Assembly (NCBI RefSeq): GCF_004151235.1
Contig: NZ_JUIV01000009.1
Location: forward strand, 1 to 64,000
DNA from: Flavobacterium anhuiense
Lineage (GTDB): Bacteria; Bacteroidota; Bacteroidia; Flavobacteriales; Flavobacteriaceae
Direction of reading: 5' to 3'
Length of the DNA stretch: 64,000 nt
Below are positions 25,877 through 33,829 of the stretch, in pieces (position 1 is the stretch's first letter; each line of letters starts with the position of its first letter). Under the pieces are notes generated by a model. It searched no databases. It was not told the DNA's origin and worked only from the letters and a program-made list of their open reading frames with translations. A program made the position numbers and the translations under genes.

Positions 25877-26692
25877 TTATTTTATAAAAGCTAAAATATC
25901 ATTATTGATAGTCTCAGCTTCAGTAGTAGGCATGCCGTGAGGGAATCCTGGGTAAGAAATCAGTTTTCCGTTTTTTAGCAGCTTAGCTGATTTTGGCGCT
26001 TGATGATAAGGAACAATTTGGTCATCTTCTCCGTGCAATACAAGAACAGGAATATCCAAACTCTTAAGATCTTCTGTAAAATCGGTCTCAGAGAAAGCTT
26101 TAATTCCTTCATAATGAGATAATACAGAACCCATCATTCCTTGGCGCCACCAATTTTGCTTAATTCCTTCTTGAACGGTTTGGCCTTCGCGATTCCATCC
26201 ATAAAAAGGAATAGGAAAATCATAAAAATATTGTGATCTGGTAAAACCTGTTCCTTTTCTGATTTCATCAAAAACAGATAAAGGCACGCCTTCTGGATTA
26301 GATTCGCTTTGAATCATAATTGGCGGTACTGCGCTAATGATTACTGCTTTTGCGATACGTCCTTTTCCGTATTTTGCTGCATAACGAATTACTTCACCGC
26401 CTCCTGTTGAGTGACCAACGTGAATGGCATCTTTTAAGTCAAGAGCCTCAACTAATTGAGCAATGTCTGATGCGTAAGTTTCCATGTTATTTCCTATAGA
26501 AGTCTGGCTTGAACGTCCGTGACCGCGGCGGTCGTGTGCAATAACTCTGTATCCTTTTTGAACAAAAAACATCATTTGTGCGTCCCAATCATCGCTTGAT
26601 AAAGGCCATCCATGATGAAAAACAATTGGTTGTCCTGTTCCCCAATCTTTGTAATAAATTTCTGTTCCGTCTTTTACTGTAAATGTGCTCAT
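25877..26692 (-). CDS. Alpha/beta hydrolase, non-haem chloroperoxidase-like
   Basis: 271-residue alpha/beta hydrolase. It has HHGWPLSSDDWDAQM, the DRRGHGRSS strand-turn, nucleophile elbow GHSTGGGE (Ser near residue 99), acid in HGEDDQIVP and His in GFPHGMPTTEAE. This is the pattern of cofactor-free chloroperoxidases/perhydrolases, which usually are esterases in vivo. No signal peptide. Promoter at 26806-26850 carries the perfect TTAAT-N4-ATTAA palindrome. The long leader (about 105 nt) has no other gene. Confidence 0.87.
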   Translation of the reverse strand: MSTFTVKDGTEIYYKDWGTGQPIVFHHGWPLSSDDWDAQMMFFVQKGYRVIAHDRRGHGRSSQTSIGNNMETYASDIAQLVEALDLKDAIHVGHSTGGGEVIRYAAKYGKGRIAKAVIISAVPPIMIQSESNPEGVPLSVFDEIRKGTGFTRSQYFYDFPIPFYGWNREGQTVQEGIKQNWWRQGMMGSVLSHYEGIKAFSETDFTEDLKSLDIPVLVLHGEDDQIVPYHQAPKSAKLLKNGKLISYPGFPHGMPTTEAETINNDILAFIK

Positions 26693-26805
26693 GGTTTTTG
26701 ATTTTAAGATTAATATTTGTTTATATTTTTAATTTAAATTGATTTATAGGTTTAAAATTTAAACTTACAAGTGGTATTTTATTTTGTTTTGTTATGATTA
26801 CACTG

Positions 26806-26850
26806 CAAATATATTACAGAGTGAAAGTTCTACTGGTTAATCTAGATTAA
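26806..26850 (-). promoter_or_regulatory. Promoter with perfect TTAATCTAGATTAA palindrome
   Basis: On the minus strand: TATATTTG (26806-26813), a full -7 match. Exactly 23 bp upstream is the perfect 14-bp palindrome TTAATCTAGATTAA (26837-26850), followed by GAAGTGAAA (compare GAAATGAAA after the 18810 site). Same arrangement as at 18779-18823 and 6113-6157. The rest of the gap (26693-27136) shows no gene; a 33-codon ORF at 26943 is not credible. Confidence 0.7.
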
Positions 26851-27136
26851 GAAGTGAAATTTTTTATGTTTAGTACGTGGTGGGGCATGCAGAAAGAAGG
26901 ATGTTGGATTAATTTTCATATTTCACATTTTTGTATTTATAAATGATGCCAGATTTTAGCCAATTAGCGTGCCTCATTTGCAAAGCCTTTATTTTAAAGC
27001 GATTAGTAAGAAAACAGGATTTTCTATTTGCGATATTTCGTTAATTCATGAAGACTTCGCTTTTTTACGAATGCAATTGAATATTTCTTATCCAATAAAA
27101 AATGTTGAATTATTAAAATAAATAAAGAATAGTGTG

Positions 27137-27144
27137 TATTTTTG
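27137..27144 (+). promoter_or_regulatory. Putative -7 element (TATTTTTG) of the copper locus
   Basis: TATTTTTG matches the -7 consensus and lies inside the longest reading frame of the small gene, which suggests that translation starts later (TTG 27155 or 27167). No TTG -33 element at 19 bp. Confidence 0.4.
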
Positions 27145-27166
27145 CCAGCAACTATTGGACAAGCAA

Positions 27167-27544
27167 TTGAAAAGGGTAATCATCATAGCGCTTTCTATTT
27201 TAATTCTGTCGCCATCTTTTGGCAGCTTGTTCGTCTATGCTTCTTTTAAAATCAATCAGAAAGAAATCGCAAAAACCATATGTGTGCAGCGTAAGCAAGC
27301 CTTTAACAGCTGTAATGGCCGATGTGAACTTCAAAAAAGCATTAAAAAATACTCAGATAACGAACGAAAAATGCAAGACAGTCTAAAAGATAAATTAGAG
27401 CTTGTATACGTTCAAAATACTGCTGAAATCAATTTTAGCTTAATTCCAGTTATCGAATCAAAAGAAAATACTTCAATTTTATTTGAAAAGAAACCTATCG
27501 GGGCTTCTAATCTTACTTTTCATCCTCCGCTCTATATAGTGTAG
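27167..27544 (+). CDS. Small membrane-anchored Cys-rich protein of unknown function
   Basis: About 125 residues: a hydrophobic N-terminal segment (VIIIALSILILSPSFGSLFVYASF), then C-x(11)-C-x3-C (TICVQRKQAFNSCNGRCELQK), a charged helix and a C-terminal strand. The CNGRC-LQK pattern is one I recognise from uncharacterised Bacteroidota proteins near TonB receptors. Cys could bind metal or haem. There is no ATG start: the frame opens at GTG 27134, but the putative -7 element lies there. I prefer TTG 27167 (giving MKRVIIIALS), with TTG 27155 possible. It leads the copper locus. Confidence 0.65.
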   Translation: MKRVIIIALSILILSPSFGSLFVYASFKINQKEIAKTICVQRKQAFNSCNGRCELQKSIKKYSDNERKMQDSLKDKLELVYVQNTAEINFSLIPVIESKENTSILFEKKPIGASNLTFHPPLYIV

Positions 27545-27780
27545 GTCATTTTTAGTTTTTAAATTCCCACTTCCAAATTCTAAATTTGGATTGGTTTCGT
27601 ATAATTTGTTTTTTCTTTCTAAAACTGATTCCGATCTTCTTTTGTAATTGAAAAGAAAAACTCTTTTTTCATTTACTATTTCATTCTTTTGGCGCATTCA
27701 CAGCATTTTGATTCTCTTTTTGGTATTCAAAAAATTATATCAAAAAGGCTGATTTTAAACTTTTTCTATAACATCATCAA

Positions 27781-28704
27781 ATGAAAACTTTTAATTTTTG
27801 GATAATCGCACTATTGTTAGCGATTACTTCCTGTACAATTGATAAAACAGATTACGAAGCTGAAACCGGTTCTGAAGTTCCTGAAAGCTACGAATTTAAA
27901 GAAGCAACTTCGTTTACTAGCGGTAACTATAAAATAAGTATAGACGCCTTAAACGGAATATTTTATAAAGGATATAATGAGCTTCATTTAAAAATTATTA
28001 ATACGCAAAACAATCAGGTGCTGACTTCTTCTGATGTAACTTTTCTTCCTATTTTGAGTAACGCCGACGGAAGCAAAAGTTCTTGTCCTCATGAATACAA
28101 TGTTGCTTATGATGCAGCTAACAAATATTACAGCGCATATTCTGTTTTTACTGGCGAAAGCTCAACTACGGCTAGTTGGAAATTGTACATCAGTTTTACG
28201 GCTGATAACCAAAAATATGAGATTAATAAAGATGTTTCTGTAGCACAACAAACCAATAAGAATCTTAACATGACGGCTTTTGCAGGAAATGATGGAGAGC
28301 AATATGTAATCGCTTTAGTTTCTCCTCAAAAGCCAACAGTTTCAGAAAATCCGCTTGTGGCTGGAGTTTACAAATACAATAAACCGACAACGCCTGCGGG
28401 AACTTTTCCAGATCCAACTCAATTTTCGTATTCAAAAGTTGTGGGTTATATTTTAAAGTTAGATCCTAGAATGCCTGAACCTTCTATGGGAAATCATTCT
28501 TCGCCAAATAATAAGGATTTGGTGCAGGAAAACGATGGTTTATATCATGGTGTGGTTAATTATACGATGACAGGTAATTGGACATTGAATTTAATTATGA
28601 TGAATCAAAACGGATTAATTGTAAAAGGGACCGTAGTTCCAACTGATCATACGCCCGGAGTAGAAGGCGTGAAAAGTGAACTCTATATTGATACTTTATT
28701 CTAA
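27781..28704 (+). CDS. YtkA/FixH-like lipoprotein, probably metal-binding
   Basis: 307-residue lipoprotein (hydrophobic stretch, AITSC lipobox, Cys18). It appears to have two immunoglobulin-like halves. The second (about 200-305) has LKLDPRMPEPSMGNHSSPNN, then DGLYHGVVNYTMTGNWTLNL, which resembles YtkA/FixH domains (PF13115-like), where Met and His in the MP-x-M-x-H loop bind copper. The first half has SSCPHEYNVAY. It precedes the TonB receptor by 4 bases. With the neighbours it suggests periplasmic copper capture or delivery. Confidence 0.75.
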   Translation: MKTFNFWIIALLLAITSCTIDKTDYEAETGSEVPESYEFKEATSFTSGNYKISIDALNGIFYKGYNELHLKIINTQNNQVLTSSDVTFLPILSNADGSKSSCPHEYNVAYDAANKYYSAYSVFTGESSTTASWKLYISFTADNQKYEINKDVSVAQQTNKNLNMTAFAGNDGEQYVIALVSPQKPTVSENPLVAGVYKYNKPTTPAGTFPDPTQFSYSKVVGYILKLDPRMPEPSMGNHSSPNNKDLVQENDGLYHGVVNYTMTGNWTLNLIMMNQNGLIVKGTVVPTDHTPGVEGVKSELYIDTLF

Positions 28705-28708
28705 TAAC

Positions 28709-30688
28709 ATGAAATATATTATAATGCTGCTTTTTTGGGGAATGTCTGTAATGGCTCAAAATCAGCATGCACATCACGACAGCATCAAAAACTTAGAAGA
28801 AGTAACAGTAAAAAATGCGACGAAAAAGAAAATTGAAACCGAGATGAAAATGGCTGTTTCTGTTGATGAATTTTTGTCATCATCAGAAAATATCAGTTTT
28901 ATTAAACGAGGAGCTTATGCCTGGGAACCGTTATTAAACAATATGAGCACAGAACGTTCTACGGTTACGATTGACGGAATGCACGTGTTTGGTGCTTGTA
29001 CCGACAAAATGGACCCAATTACGTCTTATGTAGAAAGCAACAATCTTTCAGCAATCGATATTAAATCGGGACAGGAGGGAAGTCTTCACGGATCAACCAT
29101 TGCGGGAAGTATCGATTTAAAAAGAAAAAGTACGCCGTTTGGTCTTCAAAAAAAATGGAATGGAGCGTATCAGACAGGATTTGAGTTTAATAATAAGCAG
29201 TTTTTCAATTTAGGAAATATCTCTTATTCGGGAACTAAATTTGTTGCGGACGGAAGCATTTCATACCGAACTGCAGATAATTATTATGACGGAAATAATG
29301 ATGAAGTAAAGCATTCGCAATACAATAAATTCAATACTTCATTAGGATTGGCATATAAAACCAGCGATTTATCTTCTTTACGATTAGATGCGATTTTTGA
29401 TGTGGCAAAAGATGTAGGTTATCCTGCTTTGCCAATGGATTTATGGCTTTCACGTGCGCTGATTACGTCAGCTTCTTATAAAAAATTGTTTGAAGAAGGA
29501 TTGGTTAGAGTGGTGGATACAAAAGTATATTTTAATGCAATCGAGCATTATATGGATGATACCACACGTCCTGAAAATCTGGTTCACATGGATATGCCGG
29601 GTTGGAGCACGACTTACGGATTGGTTTCTAAAGCCAATTTGAAAAGAAATAACTATTCGTCAGAAATTCAGTTGAATGCCTACGATAATTTGTCCATTGC
29701 AGAAATGCGCATGTATCCGCAAGATCGAAGCGAGAGAACGATGTTTGCGTATAGCTGGCCTTGGGTAACGACACGTTTTGCAGGACTTTCCATGAATAAT
29801 TCTTGGGAACTTTCAGAGAAAAGCACGGTGATTTTAGGAGGTTCTTTGGGAGTAAATTACAATTATTCTAAATATATAGAGTTCAACTGGATTTTTCATC
29901 CTGGAGCGCCTCAGGAAAAAACGAGATTTCTACCAAGTTTAAATGCCAGTTATCAGTTAAATATAGATCAATTTAATTTTTCTGTTGGAACAGGTTATGG
30001 CCATAGAGCGCCTTCTGTTTCTGAAGGCTACGGTTATTACATTTACAATAGTTTTGACCGTTATGATTATATCGGAGATCCGAATTTGAAAAATGAAATT
30101 TCGTATGAAGGAAATGCAAGTGCAGGTTTTAAAAACGAAAGATTAAGCATTCAGGGAAAAATCAACTATTTCTACATTGATAATTATATTATTGGTAAAA
30201 TCTTGAGCTTAGGAAGTCCAATGAATTATCAGTCAGTTGGAGTAAAAGGCTATACTTCTTTAGATTATGCGACACTTTTGAATATGTCTGCGAATGTGAA
30301 TTATGATATTTTGGAACATCTGCACTGGAAAGGAACGTTGACTTATGCTCGCGGAATGGATAATAAAGGAGGAAATCTGCCTTTTATTCGTCCGTTAAGT
30401 TATCTGACTTCATTGCATTATATGTATAGAAATTTCGGAATCCAGACTTCTGTAAATGGCGATTTCGAACAGATTAATTACAGTCCTGAATATGGCGAAG
30501 ATTTGACCGCAGCTTATGCAATTTGGAATATTTCTGCCGATTATTCTTTTAAAATCAATAAGGTAAGAAGCACAATACAGATTGGCGCAGAGAACTTATT
30601 AAACGAATATTACAGCACGTATGCTGACTGGGGAAATATCCCGAGGATGGGACGTAATATTTTCACGTCTTTAAAATTGAATTTCTAA
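28709..30688 (+). CDS. TonB-dependent outer-membrane receptor, probably for copper
   Basis: 660-residue receptor with a signal peptide (cleavage after about residue 17), a His-rich start to the mature protein (NQHAHHDS), a plug domain (VTIDGMHVFGACTDKMDP, IKSGQEGSLHGSTIAGSIDL) and a 22-strand-like barrel ending in aromatic F (SLKLNF). The plug loop contains Cys97-T-D-K-Met101, a CxxxM motif as in the copper receptors OprC/NosA; a His293-Met294-Asp-Met296 cluster lies in the barrel. No N-terminal carboxypeptidase-like domain. I chose ATG 28709; the upstream GTG 28676 overlaps the preceding gene. Confidence 0.85.
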   Translation: MKYIIMLLFWGMSVMAQNQHAHHDSIKNLEEVTVKNATKKKIETEMKMAVSVDEFLSSSENISFIKRGAYAWEPLLNNMSTERSTVTIDGMHVFGACTDKMDPITSYVESNNLSAIDIKSGQEGSLHGSTIAGSIDLKRKSTPFGLQKKWNGAYQTGFEFNNKQFFNLGNISYSGTKFVADGSISYRTADNYYDGNNDEVKHSQYNKFNTSLGLAYKTSDLSSLRLDAIFDVAKDVGYPALPMDLWLSRALITSASYKKLFEEGLVRVVDTKVYFNAIEHYMDDTTRPENLVHMDMPGWSTTYGLVSKANLKRNNYSSEIQLNAYDNLSIAEMRMYPQDRSERTMFAYSWPWVTTRFAGLSMNNSWELSEKSTVILGGSLGVNYNYSKYIEFNWIFHPGAPQEKTRFLPSLNASYQLNIDQFNFSVGTGYGHRAPSVSEGYGYYIYNSFDRYDYIGDPNLKNEISYEGNASAGFKNERLSIQGKINYFYIDNYIIGKILSLGSPMNYQSVGVKGYTSLDYATLLNMSANVNYDILEHLHWKGTLTYARGMDNKGGNLPFIRPLSYLTSLHYMYRNFGIQTSVNGDFEQINYSPEYGEDLTAAYAIWNISADYSFKINKVRSTIQIGAENLLNEYYSTYADWGNIPRMGRNIFTSLKLNF

Positions 30689-30738
30689 TCAGCAAAACAT
30701 AAAAATTAAATTTAAACACAATAAATTAAAATCACAAA

Positions 30739-31605
30739 ATGGAAACTTTAAAAAAATACCTTGTATTATCAGCGGCCGCTTTAGCATTTGTATCATGTTC
30801 AAGTGATGATGATAATCCCGCAGCAAACAACCTAACATTGGAATTCAACAATACTTTCAAAGACAAGACAATTGTTTTAGGAGATGCAGCTTCGGCTTCT
30901 GCAACAACAAATACTTCTGCAGCAGGACAAATTCACCATTTCTCTGAGGTAAAATATGTAATTAGCAATATCCGTCTTATAAAAGATGACGGAAGCGAAG
31001 TGCCTTATAACGTAAATGATTTGGATAAAGGTGCAACGGTAATCGATCAAGCAAAAGCAGAATCATTAAACTATATTTTGAGCAATGTGCCATCTGCAAC
31101 TTACAAGCAGATTAAATTTGGTTTAGGTATTAAAACTGAGCAAAATACTTTAGATCAAACAAGATTTCCTTTATTCTACGCAGCAGCTGGAGCCAATGAT
31201 ACTAAAATGATGTGGGAGTGGGGAACAGGATACCGTTTCACTAAAATTGAAGGATTTTATGATGTAGATAACAAAGTAATGTCTATTCATACTGGAAGTA
31301 CTGTAGCAGGACAAGAAGGTGCTTATACTCAAGGTGTAAATGCTTATAGAGATATTACATTAAGTCTTACAACAAATGCAGTAGTAGGAAGCAAAGCTCC
31401 AAAAATTAAAATTAAAGCTGATTTTGATAAATTATTGAGCGGAAAAATCAATACCATTACATTATTAACAGGAACAGGAATGGGCGATAATGCAACTCCA
31501 AATGTTCATACTGCTGCTCAAATGGTAAAATTTGTGGATAATTTGGGAGGAAATGGAACAAATGATATCTCAGGAATGTTTTCTGTTACTAGCGTAGAAA
31601 ACTAA
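30739..31605 (+). CDS. MbnP family copper-associated lipoprotein
   Basis: 288-residue lipoprotein (VSCSS lipobox, Cys20). It matches the MbnP family: start LTLEFNNTFKDKTIVLGD, HHFSEVKYVISNIRLIKDDGSEV, and the hallmark MMWEWGTGYRFTKIEGFYD with Trp159 and Trp161. In methanotroph MbnP a Trp is oxidised to kynurenine by its diheme partner MbnH, giving a copper-binding protein. The MbnH-like gene is next downstream, after a repeat-filled gap. The TonB receptor lies 50 bases upstream. Copper binding is inferred from family. Confidence 0.85.
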   Translation: METLKKYLVLSAAALAFVSCSSDDDNPAANNLTLEFNNTFKDKTIVLGDAASASATTNTSAAGQIHHFSEVKYVISNIRLIKDDGSEVPYNVNDLDKGATVIDQAKAESLNYILSNVPSATYKQIKFGLGIKTEQNTLDQTRFPLFYAAAGANDTKMMWEWGTGYRFTKIEGFYDVDNKVMSIHTGSTVAGQEGAYTQGVNAYRDITLSLTTNAVVGSKAPKIKIKADFDKLLSGKINTITLLTGTGMGDNATPNVHTAAQMVKFVDNLGGNGTNDISGMFSVTSVEN

Positions 31606-31943
31606 ATTAAGCTTTGATTTACAAATTTAATTGCCTCCCTCTTTAGATGGAGGTGCATAAATCTAGCAAAATTAGGGCTTTAGCATAAACGCGTTAATTT
31701 GGCTAAAGCCTAGTTTGTGTACATTTCAAAAATCCCGTAGTTAAAACTAGGGCTATTGAGAAAACTTTAATCATATAAAATCTAATTTAATCTGTTAAAA
31801 TCTTTTAAAATCTGCGTGAAATACTTTTTGCATATAGATTTTTTCACGCAGATTTAAAAGGATTAAAGCAGATTTATACAGATTAAATTTAATCTATTGA
31901 TTTAAATTAAATTTCAGAGCCGTCTGAAAATAAAGACGGCTCT
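31606..31943. repeat. Mosaic of intergenic palindromes between mbnP-like and mbnH-like genes
   Basis: From left to right: CCTCC/GGAGG hairpin near 31634-31652; GGCTTTAGC (31676-31684) with GCTAAAGCC (31702-31710); AAATCTGCGTGAAA near 31808 with TTTCACGCAGATTT near 31843, extended by AATCTGTT and AACAGATT-like flanks; and the hairpin at 31916-31943. No gene is seen in the gap. Confidence 0.8.
31916..31943 (+). terminator. Strong hairpin just upstream of the diheme protein gene
   Basis: AGAGCCGTC (31916-31924) pairs with GACGGCTCT (31935-31943), a perfect 9-bp GC-rich stem with a 10-base loop followed by ATTTT. It ends 18 bases before the next ATG, so could end the mbnP transcript, attenuate the next gene or occlude its ribosome binding site. 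Confidence 0.55.
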
Positions 31944-31961
31944 ATTTTAAAATTTATTATA

Positions 31962-32981
31962 ATGAAAAAAATAATCAGCTTCATCATAATCGTAATCTTT
32001 TTCACTTCCTGTAGCAGTAGTGATTCTGGTGAAATTTATTTTGATAATCCTGAACTTTCATTGTCTATTCCGGCTGATTTTCCGGAAGTAAACAGTTATG
32101 TGAGTTTGAACAAGCCTACAAAATATGGAGCTGAATTGGGCGAAAAACTTTTCTCTGACAAAAGATTTAGTGCAGACAATACAATTTCGTGTTCAAGCTG
32201 TCATATTCAAGCGAATGCTTTTGCAGATCATAATGCACGAGCAATTGGAATTGACGGCAGAGTTGGACTAAGAAATGCACCACCGCTTCAGAATTTGATG
32301 TTTCTAAAGTTCTTTAATTGGGATGGAAGCAGACTGCAGTTGGAAACACAGCCTTTAGTGCCAATTATTACCCATGAAGAAATGGATTCATCTATTCTGG
32401 AAGTGATCGGAAAAATTAAAGATGATGCTTCTTATAAAAATTTATTTAAAAAAGCATTTGGCGATCAGGAAATTACTGCCGACAGGATTTATAAAAGTAT
32501 TGCTCAGTTTGAATATACTTTAATTTCTGCTAACAGCAAATATGATAAAGTAAAACGAAAAGAAGGACAATCGTTTACAGAAAGCGAAGCGGCAGGGTAT
32601 TCAACATTTCAGCAGAAATGCGCTAGTTGTCATAGCACAGAATTGTTTACAGACCAAAGTTTTAGAAATATTGGTTTTCCGTTAAATACAGATTCTAATG
32701 AAGCAGGACGAGCAAGAGTTACCGGAATTCCGTCTGATTTTATGAGTTTTAGAGTTCCAAGTTTGCGTAATGTTGAATATACGGCGCCTTATGGAAGTTT
32801 TGGACAGTTTGCCACATTAAAATCGGTTTTGGATTATTTTGATAGTGGTGTTTTGGAAGCAGAGAATCTAGATCCTATTTTTAAAAATAATGGTAATAGA
32901 ATTCCGCTTACCGAGCTAGAAAAAGAAAACCTTATTGCGTTCATGAAAACCTTAAGCGACAAAGATTTTACTGGTAACTAA
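31962..32981 (+). CDS. Diheme cytochrome c peroxidase family protein (MbnH/MauG-like), lipoprotein
   Basis: 339-residue lipoprotein (FFTSCSS lipobox, Cys17) with two c-type haem motifs: C77-S-S-C80-H81 and C220-A-S-C223-H224. Typical family blocks are LGEKLFSDKRFSADNTISCSSCH, RNAPPLQNL, WDGSRLQLETQPL, and FRVPSLRNVEYTAPYGSFGQFATL. Where most peroxidases have a YxHDG-type sequence, this one reads PYGSFGQ, so the His is missing. This fits MbnH/MauG-type enzymes better than a plain peroxidase. Likely partner is the MbnP-like protein; it would oxidise that protein in the periplasm-facing space (inference). Confidence 0.85.
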   Translation: MKKIISFIIIVIFFTSCSSSDSGEIYFDNPELSLSIPADFPEVNSYVSLNKPTKYGAELGEKLFSDKRFSADNTISCSSCHIQANAFADHNARAIGIDGRVGLRNAPPLQNLMFLKFFNWDGSRLQLETQPLVPIITHEEMDSSILEVIGKIKDDASYKNLFKKAFGDQEITADRIYKSIAQFEYTLISANSKYDKVKRKEGQSFTESEAAGYSTFQQKCASCHSTELFTDQSFRNIGFPLNTDSNEAGRARVTGIPSDFMSFRVPSLRNVEYTAPYGSFGQFATLKSVLDYFDSGVLEAENLDPIFKNNGNRIPLTELEKENLIAFMKTLSDKDFTGN

Positions 32982-33155
32982 TCTCGAAACGCTTGATTTT
33001 ACTGGCATTTAGCAATTTCTTTTATAAAAAAGAAAAATGTTTATAATATGTTGATAAATAATACGTTGCGAACAGTGTTAAAATCTGATTTCGATAGATT
33101 AAATGTTTTAAATTTAGTAACTGAATGATAGTTAATTATTTAAAATTATTTGAAT

Positions 33156-33404
33156 ATGGAAAGAGCTATAAAATTACAGGTTCGCAAAGAACTTGACGGG
33201 AAGCAGCAAGTAAACGTAATTAAGCTGAAAGGCAGTTTAATCACCAAAGGCTACACAGAAATTATCCATATTAGCGATAAGGACGATGAATTTTACATTA
33301 ATTCGTTTGCAACCAAAACAGAGGCAAGCAATGAAGTAAAAGAATTTATTTTAGATTTTATAAACAAAGAAAATTTAAGCAATACAATTAGTGTTCTAGC
33401 ATAA
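33156..33404 (+). CDS. Small protein of unknown function
   Basis: 82-residue charged soluble protein with an apparent alpha/beta pattern (IKLQVRKELDGKQQVNVIKL, YTEIIHISDKDDEFYINSF, then helix EASNEVKEFILDFINKE). No Cys and no signal peptide. I chose ATG 33156; the frame opens two codons earlier at TTG. No family recognised. A convergent small gene follows. Confidence 0.6.
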   Translation: MERAIKLQVRKELDGKQQVNVIKLKGSLITKGYTEIIHISDKDDEFYINSFATKTEASNEVKEFILDFINKENLSNTISVLA

Positions 33405-33445
33405 AATGATAGAACTGTACAATTGTAGTGCTTAATATGGCAGAT

Positions 33446-33649
33446 TTAAACTGCACTTGTAAAACTTGTATTTTGATCCAGATAAAGAGGCTTATCTTGC
33501 AAAGCATCTTCTGGTTTCTCGTCCCAATCTCCCCAATCTCCTACATAAGTTTTACGAAATATTAATTCGTTATTATCACCATTACAAACCAAAGTTCGGT
33601 CTGTACAGGTTTCATTGTTTGGACTGAAATTTATTTGTAAATTTTTCAT
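33446..33649 (-). CDS. Small protein of unknown function
   Basis: 67-residue soluble acidic protein with two Cys (NNETCTDRTLVCNGD) and a WGDWDEKPED stretch. No signal peptide or membrane segment. No family recognised. It has a plausible A-rich start region and its own upstream gap, but conservation is untested. Confidence 0.55.
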   Translation of the reverse strand: MKNLQINFSPNNETCTDRTLVCNGDNNELIFRKTYVGDWGDWDEKPEDALQDKPLYLDQNTSFTSAV

Positions 33650-33790
33650 GACGTGATTTTTTTAATTGTTTGTAAATGAGATTATTGTAAATGAGATTAT
33701 AAAATTAAAAAGATGAGATGTGATTCAGTTATAAAATAATATTAAATTATTGTTTAATTTACATGTATATGGTTGAAAACTAACTCTATA

Positions 33791-33826
33791 AAAAAAAGCT
33801 AAACAAATCTTGTTTAGCTTTTTTTA
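33791..33826 (-). terminator. Terminator of the FAD monooxygenase gene
   Basis: A perfect 11-bp stem (33796-33806 with 33810-33820), three-base loop, flanked by A-run and T-run, so it works in both directions. It starts 4 bases past the stop codon of the minus-strand gene. Confidence 0.85.
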
Positions 33827-33829
33827 TCT

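Noticed and set aside
26943..27044. 33-codon ORF in the gap before the copper locus
   Set aside because: No signal peptide, motif or start context; length expected by chance in this composition.
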